Origin: Candidatus Scalindua sp.
Lineage (GTDB): Bacteria; Planctomycetota; Brocadiia; Brocadiales; Scalinduaceae
Assembly (NCBI GenBank): GCA_021777035.1
Contig: JAIQZR010000012.1
Location: forward strand, 1-38,792
DNA: 38,792 nucleotides
Direction: 5' to 3'
In this document: positions 32,615 through 38,792 of the stretch, in pieces
Layout: each line of letters starts with the position of its first letter
How positions within the stretch are numbered: the stretch's first letter is position 1
Made by a program: the position numbers and the translations under genes
The notes under the pieces: model-generated
Databases searched by the model: none
What the model was told of the DNA's origin: nothing
What the model saw: only the letters and a program-made list of their open reading frames with translations

Positions 32615-35242
32615 ATGCCTTTTTCAACACCCATGATGAAACAATATATGAGTATTAAGAGTAAAAATGAGGATGCATTACTGTTTTTCCGTATGGGGGA
32701 TTTTTATGAAATGTTCCATGACGACGCCAGGATTGCCGCAAAGATCCTGGGCATCACATTGACTTCAAGATCCAAGGGTGAAAAGGCTATGCCTATGGCT
32801 GGCATACCTTATCATGCCGCCGGTTCTTATATTCCAAAGTTGATAAAGGCAGGGTATAAGGTCGCGGTTTGTGAACAGATACAGAATGGCGCTGAAAAAG
32901 GCAGCTCTAAGGCTGGTACAAAGGGAATTGTTGAACGAGATGTTGTAAGGATTATCACACCAGGTACACTTACTGAAGATACAATGCTGGAGGATAAAGA
33001 GAACAATTATCTTCTGTCTCTATTTATACATGATGATAAAGCCGGTCTCTCCTGGGTAGACATTTCGACTGGGAAATTCATGGTACAGGATATTAATAAG
33101 GATTATTTATTGGATGAATTGTCGAGGATAAATCCGTCAGAGTGTATCATCCCTGAAAATATTGACTTTAAAGAGTTTGATCTTTCAGAAAGAATATCTG
33201 CCGATTTCAGCGCAATGATTACGTGTCGTCCAGACTGGGAGTTTTCACGTGATACTGCATATCAGAAACTTATTGGTCATTTTTGCACTGCTTCACTGGA
33301 GGGATTTGGTTGTGAAGATATCGGCCCATCTCTCAGCGCGGCAGGCGCGTTGATTAACTATCTTAACGAGACACAAAAAACATCACTGTCACATATTAAT
33401 AAGATTGAGAAGTTTTCAAGCCGGAATCGCCTTATCCTGGATCATCCCACACAACTGAGCCTGGAGCTGGTCAAGACATCGAGGTCTCACCAGAAAGAAG
33501 GCTCCCTATTGGGAGTAATGGATCGTACCAAAACCCCAATGGGCGGGCGTTTGATCAAGGGTTGGCTGGTAAGTCCGCTTTGTGTATCTGAGGATATAAT
33601 TATCAGACAGGATGGAGTTGAGGAGTTGTATAATAATAAAAACCTGTGCAGGGAAATTTGCGAACTACTGAAAGACATTTATGATATTGAAAGAATTTCT
33701 GCAAAGATCAGCTTTGGTCGCGCTAATGCGAGAGATCTTATTTCTCTGAAAGAATCACTATCACTTTTGCCGGAATTAAAGTCAGCGATTTCTGCCTGTG
33801 ACTCCTCTATTCTGAAACTTTTGTATGAGACACTGGATCTTTTAGAAGAGCCAAAGGTACTCATTAGTACCGCCATAGTGTCCGACCCGCCACATTCAGT
33901 TCGTGATGGTGGGATGATACGGGAAGGCTATGATCATGATCTGGATGAGTTGAGGAATATCAGCAAAAACGGAAAGAGCTGGATTGCCGGCTTTCAGGCG
34001 GAAGAGACGGAAAGAACAGGTATAAGTTCATTAAAAGTAGGATACAATAAAGTATTCGGATACTATCTTGAAGTCACAAATGTTCACAAAGAGAGGGTTC
34101 CTGAAACGTATATACGCAAGCAGACACTAAAACATGCGGAGAGATATATTACACCGGAACTTAAAGAATATGAGACAAAGGTGCTTACTGCGGACGACAG
34201 GGCGAAGGATCTGGAATATGAGTACTTTCAGAAGATCAGGGAAGAGGTGGCTACTTATACTGAACGCTTACAAAAAATGGCAGACGTCATTGCTCATTTA
34301 GACGTCCTTTCAACACTTGCAAATGTTGCCGCGGAGAACGGATATACAAGGCCTGAAATATTGGATGGAACCACTCTCCGTATTGTTGACGGACGACATC
34401 CCGTGTTGGACAAAACATTAATGGCTGAAAAATTTGTACCGAATGATATTGATATTAATGGTACGGATAAACAGATTATGGTCATTACAGGGCCAAACAT
34501 GGCAGGAAAGAGTACGTATATTCGGCAGGTAGCTCTACTCGTACTCATGGCGCAGATGGGAAGTTTTATTCCGGCAAAAGAGGCAACAATAGGGGTAGTT
34601 GATCGTATATTTACCAGGGTAGGGGCGATGGATGAACTGGCAAAAGGCCAGAGTACCTTTATGGTGGAGATGAATGAAGCCGCAAACATATTAAATAACG
34701 CAACAAAACGCAGCTTGATTATACTCGACGAGGTTGGTCGTGGAACCAGTACCTTCGATGGTGTAAGTATTGCGTGGGCATTAACAGAATACATATATGA
34801 ACATCTGAAAGCCAGGACACTGTTTGCAACTCATTATCATGAACTGGCGGAACTGGCTCTGCTCTTTCCTGGTATCAGGAACTATAATATTGCGGTAAGG
34901 GAGTGGGAAGATGAAATCATATTCTTGAGAAAGATTATTGAGGGTGGTGCTGATAAAAGTTATGGAATTCATGTCGCAAGGCTTGCCGGAATGCCCAATG
35001 AGGTAATCCAGAGGGCAAGGGTGATACTTGCCAATCTTGAAGCGGAGACACTGGATGTAGATGGCAAACCTAAATTCGCAACTATCAAGAGCAAGGAAGA
35101 AAACAGACCAAAACAACTTACCCTTTTTAATCCACCTCAAAACGTAGTGATTGAAGAGATAAGGAACCTGGACATTTCAAAAATCACACCGCTGGAAGCA
35201 CTCAATAAACTTCATCAACTGAAAGAGAAACTGGAAGAGTAG
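32615..35242 (+). CDS. mutS: DNA mismatch repair protein MutS
   Basis: 875 residues, full length. The mismatch-reading F30-Y31-E32 motif is in MGDFYEMF; later come the connector and lever domains; Walker A GPNMAGKST, Walker B LIILDEVGRGTSTFDG and ATHYHEL follow; and the C-terminus has a beta-clamp-like QLTLF (Q-L-x-L-F) segment. MutS recognises mismatches and recruits MutL, which is not in the window. The ATG at 32615 is supported by AAGGA. No frame disruption is seen. Firm call. Confidence 0.98.
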   Translation: MPFSTPMMKQYMSIKSKNEDALLFFRMGDFYEMFHDDARIAAKILGITLTSRSKGEKAMPMAGIPYHAAGSYIPKLIKAGYKVAVCEQIQNGAEKGSSKAGTKGIVERDVVRIITPGTLTEDTMLEDKENNYLLSLFIHDDKAGLSWVDISTGKFMVQDINKDYLLDELSRINPSECIIPENIDFKEFDLSERISADFSAMITCRPDWEFSRDTAYQKLIGHFCTASLEGFGCEDIGPSLSAAGALINYLNETQKTSLSHINKIEKFSSRNRLILDHPTQLSLELVKTSRSHQKEGSLLGVMDRTKTPMGGRLIKGWLVSPLCVSEDIIIRQDGVEELYNNKNLCREICELLKDIYDIERISAKISFGRANARDLISLKESLSLLPELKSAISACDSSILKLLYETLDLLEEPKVLISTAIVSDPPHSVRDGGMIREGYDHDLDELRNISKNGKSWIAGFQAEETERTGISSLKVGYNKVFGYYLEVTNVHKERVPETYIRKQTLKHAERYITPELKEYETKVLTADDRAKDLEYEYFQKIREEVATYTERLQKMADVIAHLDVLSTLANVAAENGYTRPEILDGTTLRIVDGRHPVLDKTLMAEKFVPNDIDINGTDKQIMVITGPNMAGKSTYIRQVALLVLMAQMGSFIPAKEATIGVVDRIFTRVGAMDELAKGQSTFMVEMNEAANILNNATKRSLIILDEVGRGTSTFDGVSIAWALTEYIYEHLKARTLFATHYHELAELALLFPGIRNYNIAVREWEDEIIFLRKIIEGGADKSYGIHVARLAGMPNEVIQRARVILANLEAETLDVDGKPKFATIKSKEENRPKQLTLFNPPQNVVIEEIRNLDISKITPLEALNKLHQLKEKLEE

Positions 35243-35329
35243 GCAAAAAAACAGACTGAGTTTTCGCATTGCGTGTTACAAGTTTCTGGTTAAATCAAGG
35301 CTATTTCCTGAAACTCGTAATCTGCAATT

Positions 35330-35357
35330 CGTAACCCGTAACCCGTAACCCGTAACC
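35330..35357 (+). repeat. Four tandem copies of a 7-bp unit before a start codon
   Basis: CGTAACC is repeated four times in perfect tandem (35330-35357), followed by CATAAT and the ATG at 35364. Degenerate copies (CTCGTAAT) lie just before. No Shine-Dalgarno remains between the repeat and the ATG. Copy number may vary by slippage. Confidence 0.8.
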
Positions 35358-35363
35358 CATAAT

Positions 35364-36998
35364 ATGAAAATCAAATCATTCACAATCCCAAAGAAGAACA
35401 GAGAGGTATTCATTGACCCGGCACATGAAGACATTCCCGGCTTGATAGATTTAAATAGAGAGAGGTCTCAACTCTACAGGTTTTATATAAACGGCATACC
35501 ATTTTTTCAATTCCGTGAACAGGTTCGTTCTGAGATATTAAAGAAGGCAGGAGAGTATACTGAAAAAATATGGTCTCTCTCTTCAAAATTGAATATATCA
35601 GGTACAGAGAATTTGTCTAATATTAAAGATTCTTATACTCCGGAAAAGAAGATAATCCAAACGGGACATTCGCCTGTCCTCGCACACCCGGGCATACTGA
35701 TAAAGCATAGTCTTGTGAGTAGTATTGCGAAAAAAGTGAATGGTATCGGGATAAATATGGTCGTTGATAACGATGCCAGTAACGATAATTGTCTGAATAT
35801 TCCGGAGATAAACGGTCAGGACGCAGTTGTAGAAAAGATAGAATACTTCCCAGGCTTACGCAACCTCGCCTTTGAAGAGATCAGATATGCGGGGTCAACA
35901 CAACTGCCGACTTTTAAAGAAGGCGTTTTAAAAACCCTGCGCAATCCTGATATGGCGCAGACGTTTGAGAATTTTATAAATATCGCAATCAAGGTTTCCA
36001 AAGAGGCGCAGCAATTCAGTGACATTTTTACCTATGCGAGGCACCTGTTTTTGGCAAGATTCGGGATCTACAATCTGGAAGTACCGGTTTCTACTATAAG
36101 TGAGACAGATTCATTCTTACATTTCTTCCTGCACATAACGGCTAATTTAAAACGGTTTGTAAATATCTATAATACAAAGCTCAGGGAGTATCGTACATTA
36201 AAGAGAATAAGTTCAAAGGCTAATCCTCTGCCAGATTTGAAGGAGGAAGGGTATGTAGCCGAAATGCCATTTTGGATGTGGAGAGAAGATGAACAGAGGG
36301 AAAGCCTGTTTGCTTCTATAGCAGATGAGGGCCGCATAAGCATAATATGTGAGAACAAAATTGTTGAGCATTTCGATTTTGGCGAAAAGAATAGATCAAC
36401 GGAAAACCTGAAGAGACTGAAGGCATTGCTAAGTAAAGGCATAAAGATCCGTCCAAAGGCGATAGCTAACACTATGTATTCCAGAATGTTTTTCTCTGAT
36501 CTGTTTGTTCACGGAATTGGAGGTGCAAAATACGATCTGATTACCGACGAAATTATAAGAGCATTTTTTTGTATAGAACCTTTGGAATATGCAACCGTCT
36601 CGGCAACCCTGTACCTTCCCTATAAACCATTTGACGTTTCCGACAAGGAGATTAATAGCATTAGACATGTCATCAAAGATATGGGCCATAATCCGGACAG
36701 ATATGCCACAGGCAAAATCATGGAAGATGCAGAAATGAGATCTATGATAAACGAAAAAAAAGAACTGATAACTAAAGCGTCACGCGATACAAAAGAAAAG
36801 CGTCTGGCTTTTGACAGAATAAAAGAGCTTAATACCTTGATGAAGGAGAAGATCAGTCCATTGATTAAAGAGAAGGGGAAAAACATGGAAGGTTTAGAGA
36901 AGAAGTTAAGGTACAATTCTATTGTAACGAATCGGGTTTATCCCTTCTGTGTCTATCCTGAGAAAATGCTTGGAGAGTTGTTTGAATTAAAAATATAA
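35364..36998 (+). CDS. Hypothetical protein with BshC-like motifs
   Basis: 544 residues, no signal peptide or membrane segment, Lys/Glu-rich with a coiled coil near 450-520. The segment G101-H102-S-P-x3-H108-P-G110-x3-K114, then VVDND (133-137), resembles the N-terminal core of BshC (bacillithiol synthase), where TGQQ-x-GP and a K are seen. A second conserved-looking part is FVHGIGGAKYDLITDEII. I cannot confirm thiol synthesis: the GT and deacetylase partners are absent here. It lies 121 bases after mutS on the same strand. The start follows a tandem repeat and has no ribosome site. Conserved but of unknown function is the safest label. Confidence 0.6.
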   Translation: MKIKSFTIPKKNREVFIDPAHEDIPGLIDLNRERSQLYRFYINGIPFFQFREQVRSEILKKAGEYTEKIWSLSSKLNISGTENLSNIKDSYTPEKKIIQTGHSPVLAHPGILIKHSLVSSIAKKVNGIGINMVVDNDASNDNCLNIPEINGQDAVVEKIEYFPGLRNLAFEEIRYAGSTQLPTFKEGVLKTLRNPDMAQTFENFINIAIKVSKEAQQFSDIFTYARHLFLARFGIYNLEVPVSTISETDSFLHFFLHITANLKRFVNIYNTKLREYRTLKRISSKANPLPDLKEEGYVAEMPFWMWREDEQRESLFASIADEGRISIICENKIVEHFDFGEKNRSTENLKRLKALLSKGIKIRPKAIANTMYSRMFFSDLFVHGIGGAKYDLITDEIIRAFFCIEPLEYATVSATLYLPYKPFDVSDKEINSIRHVIKDMGHNPDRYATGKIMEDAEMRSMINEKKELITKASRDTKEKRLAFDRIKELNTLMKEKISPLIKEKGKNMEGLEKKLRYNSIVTNRVYPFCVYPEKMLGELFELKI

Positions 36999-37111
36999 TA
37001 TAAAAATTAAACGAGAAGTGGGAAAAACAAGGCTTTCACGCAAAGCACTCAGTACAGTTGCTCCTACTTATGGGACAGGTACAAAGGTTATAAAGATTTA
37101 TTATGTGTAGT

Positions 37112-37143
37112 TCGTTTCCAGAACTAAGCTTTGCCAAACGAAT
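37112..37143. repeat. Small hairpin repeat TTCGTTT...AAACGAA
   Basis: Perfect 7-bp inverted arms at 37112-37118 and 37137-37143 with an 18-base loop. This form resembles other dispersed palindromes in the window and lies in a stretch (36999-37251) where I see no gene. Confidence 0.45.
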
Positions 37144-37251
37144 ACGGAATTGTTTATAGGGTCAATAAAGACCAAGTACTGATTGCTCTGCTAAGATATC
37201 ACTATTAAGGCATACCTTTTTTTTATGCGAAATCTTGATTTGTAATTATAA

Positions 37252-37449
37252 CTATTATCAACAAATAATATTGTCATTAGCTTTAAAAACATTATAATTC
37301 ACGTACCTAATAAAAACCTTTTTGGCATTGTTGATCAAACAAGCAAAATTCCGATAGGAAGACATAAAGAGATATCTCTTAGAACAGCTCAAAAAATAGC
37401 AAAAGAAATAGATGTTCCATGGATCGAATTTATGTCAAAAATTAGTTAA
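37252..37449 (+). pseudogene. HicA-like toxin remnant without start codon
   Basis: A stop-free frame of about 65 codons reads IHVPNKNLFGIVDQTSKIPIG and RHKEISLRTAQKIAKEIDVP, then WIEF, ending at TAA 37447. This matches the tail of HicA (pattern P-x-H-K-E-I-x-x-x-T-x-x-I-x-K-x-x-[VI]-x-x-x-E-F). No ATG, GTG or TTG opens the frame and an in-frame TAA sits just upstream. It lies 12 bases before the HicB-like gene, the classical hicAB order. Probably an inactivated toxin. Confidence 0.45.
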
Positions 37450-37461
37450 AGGAGACACGCC

Positions 37462-37662
37462 ATGCAAGTATTTACAATCGAAATAGAGAAGGATGAAAAT
37501 TTTTACATAGCACAATGTAAAGAACATTCAAATTGTTTTACTCAGGGTAAAACTATAGAAGAGACAATTCATAACATAAAAGAGGTCATCGAGCTTATCA
37601 TTGAGATTAAAAAACCAAAACTAAATGTTCTTCTAAAAGAAGAACTCATAAATGCCATATAG
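37462..37662 (+). CDS. HicB-family antitoxin
   Basis: 66 residues. FTIEIEKDENFYIAQCKEHS, then CFTQGKTIEETIHNIKEVIELIIE, is a typical HicB fold. AAAGGAG lies 8 bases before the ATG. It follows the HicA remnant, so it is an antitoxin whose toxin has decayed, unless the toxin uses a non-standard start. Length is normal for the single-domain HicB without a DNA-binding tail. Confidence 0.78.
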   Translation: MQVFTIEIEKDENFYIAQCKEHSNCFTQGKTIEETIHNIKEVIELIIEIKKPKLNVLLKEELINAI

Positions 37663-37689
37663 GAATTAGAGCCCTATCCTCTCCGCACT

Positions 37690-37741
37690 AAAGATACCTC
37701 GTTACGTTTGTTTCTAAACGTACCCACGCTCTGGGCGTCCA
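37690..37741. repeat. Palindromic intergenic repeat
   Basis: TACGTTT (37703-37709) and AAACGTA (37716-37722) form a perfect 7-bp stem with a six-base loop, followed by a second weaker CCCACGC/GGGCGT stem. It sits between HicB and the lipoprotein gene and looks like a REP-type unit. Confidence 0.5.
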
Positions 37742-37786
37742 AAGATTTAACAAATTAGCCCATTTATCAGAAAAGATGTGTGACGC

Positions 37787-38449
37787 ATGAAGAGACTATT
37801 ACGACAAAAAACGGTACTATTAGGTTTTATAGGGATGGTTATAATAACAGGGTGTGCGGGTACTACTGTAAAGTCTCAATTGAATATTCTAGCGTTTCAG
37901 GAAGAGAACCTTCCTCTCCGTACATTACGGCTCGGTGTCTTCCTCGATAGCACATATAGTGGAGAAGATGTTGTGCCTTTAGTAGACGAAGCCTCAACTG
38001 CTCTTGAGGAGCAGTTAGGTATACATTTGGAGGTAGTTTATAACCGACCAATTAATCTGGAGAAGAGAGAGTGTAATTTGATGCTTGATAAGTTGCATAG
38101 TTTCGTATTACATGTTCCGGATAGTGTCGATGTTGCGGTAGCTTTCGTGAGTTTCAAATTTCCTGGCAGTCTCTTCATGTGGAAGGGGGTTATTGACGAC
38201 AGCTATAGAAGGTATATTATTTTACGAGGGTCTACAAAGGAGTTAGTACATGAGATCGGTCACTGCTTTATTCTCAGTCACAGTCATAGCTCTAACGGAG
38301 TGATGAAATCGACACCGTCAACGACTTATTTCTCTCCTGCAGACAGAGAAGAGATATTGAAAAATAAGTGGCGTAATTTTAATGAAAAACCAGACTTGGA
38401 TGAAAGAGATAAGATAAATCTCTTAAAGGAGGATCGAGAATTAAAATGA
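37787..38449 (+). CDS. Lipoprotein with metzincin-like zinc-protease motif
   Basis: 220 residues. A lipoprotein signal peptide ends at I-T-G-C23, so the mature protein is lipid-anchored, consistent with Lnt at 4891-6498. The zinc motif is H155-E-I-G-H159-C-F-I-L-S-H165 (HExxHxxxxxH), followed by M173 in GVMKST as a candidate Met-turn; together these mark a metzincin-type metalloprotease. The usual Gly at the third variable position (HExxHxxG) is Ile162. Its tail is Lys/Glu-rich. Substrate unknown. No strong ribosome site is visible. Catalytic competence is likely but not certain. Confidence 0.72.
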   Translation: MKRLLRQKTVLLGFIGMVIITGCAGTTVKSQLNILAFQEENLPLRTLRLGVFLDSTYSGEDVVPLVDEASTALEEQLGIHLEVVYNRPINLEKRECNLMLDKLHSFVLHVPDSVDVAVAFVSFKFPGSLFMWKGVIDDSYRRYIILRGSTKELVHEIGHCFILSHSHSSNGVMKSTPSTTYFSPADREEILKNKWRNFNEKPDLDERDKINLLKEDRELK

Positions 38450-38612
38450 GTCCAGGTACATCTATCCGCTTTAATATTTAGAAGAGAAATGACAGGGATT
38501 ATACGATCCCAGGGTATTAGCCCTTGTTACAGATAGATTAAAAGCCATCTCGTAGATAATAAAAGAGAGGATTTAAATAGATATTGTAGAATATTTTCAA
38601 AAAAACGCAGTA

Positions 38613-38792
38613 GCATCCGGTTAGTTTTTTGCGTGTACCGTTTTTTATACCCGAACTGTCGGAAGAGACGTAGGGCGAGGCTTTAGCCTTGCGATTAATG
38701 TACAAAAGCAAACCTACCCGCCCGAACGTGCCAGTTCGGTACGGGCGGGAAGGATTGCCCTACGTGTTACGTGCAAAAAACTAACCGGACGC
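38613..38792. mobile_element. Palindromic MITE-like element reaching the window end
   Basis: Outer arms: 38613-38634 (GC.TCCGGTTAGTTTTTTGC) and the reverse complement 38771-38792, differing at few positions. Inner arms: ACGTAGGGC (38668-38676) and GCCCTACGT (38757-38765). Between them lie an AGGCT/AGCCT hairpin (38680-38691) and a GC-rich CCCGCCCG/CGGGCGGG hairpin (38717-38749). No ORF is inside. The nested symmetry and the absence of coding are those of a non-autonomous element. Confidence 0.7.

Noticed and set aside
1-38792. tRNA, rRNA or CRISPR features
   Set aside because: I saw no cloverleaf-type GGTTCGAAT element, rRNA-like sequence or regularly spaced direct repeats, although reading by eye could miss a single tRNA.

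Overview
This is a low-GC (by eye, under 40%) bacterial chromosomal segment, mostly housekeeping genes with several patches of decaying accessory DNA. The gene set (a complete mreBCD-mrdA-rodA wall-elongation cluster, glucosylglycerate-type genes, flavodiiron protein, many two-component/PAS proteins, a PBP2 carrying a CxxCH motif, a GxxExxY protein) fits a planctomycete of the anammox type, such as a Scalindua-like organism. That placement is inference from style and content; no rRNA or anammox marker is in the window.

Layout. Positions 1-4894, minus strand: rodA (cut by the window edge), mrdA, mreD, mreC and mreB, with a consensus sigma70-type promoter lying over the stop codon of the preceding gene, lnt (4891-6498). 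Next come a small palindrome-rich gap, moeA with a 14-residue coupled leader ORF, a divergent secreted protein (8179) and a SAM methyltransferase. Positions 9790-10612 are a gene graveyard: a frameshifted RelB/DinJ-type antitoxin, a truncated YafQ-like toxin, and an unidentified broken gene. Then follow signalling genes on the minus strand: a PAS-PAS-GGDEF cyclase, a CvfB-like S1 protein, a REC-PAS-kinase-REC hybrid, and upstream of it a decayed PAS/HisKA_2 kinase.

Positions 15876-20822 (minus) hold glycerate 2-kinase, flavodiiron protein, glucosyl-3-phosphoglycerate synthase and its HAD phosphatase. The phosphatase gene has a strong promoter so close to its ATG that the mRNA should be nearly leaderless. 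nadC, uvrB, an AI-2E-family permease and a ComEA-like protein follow. A UDPGP-family nucleotidyltransferase and pgi diverge from a shared 160-bp promoter region. Together pgi, the UDPGP-like gene, GpgS and GpgP could form a route from hexose phosphate to glucosylglycerate, a compatible solute; this is inference from co-location.

Positions 29600-31600 are accessory: HicB-like antitoxin, a small GTG-start protein, a GxxExxY nuclease-like gene tightly bracketed by 28-bp inverted repeats, a ferritin-like protein and a pterin carbinolamine dehydratase. Then come elyC-like, mutS (plus strand, own promoter), a 544-residue BshC-like hypothetical protein preceded by a 7-bp tandem repeat, a HicA remnant with HicB, and a lipoprotein with a metzincin-like zinc motif. 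The window ends in a roughly 180-bp palindromic MITE-like element. I saw no rRNA, tRNA, CRISPR array or complete transposase gene.
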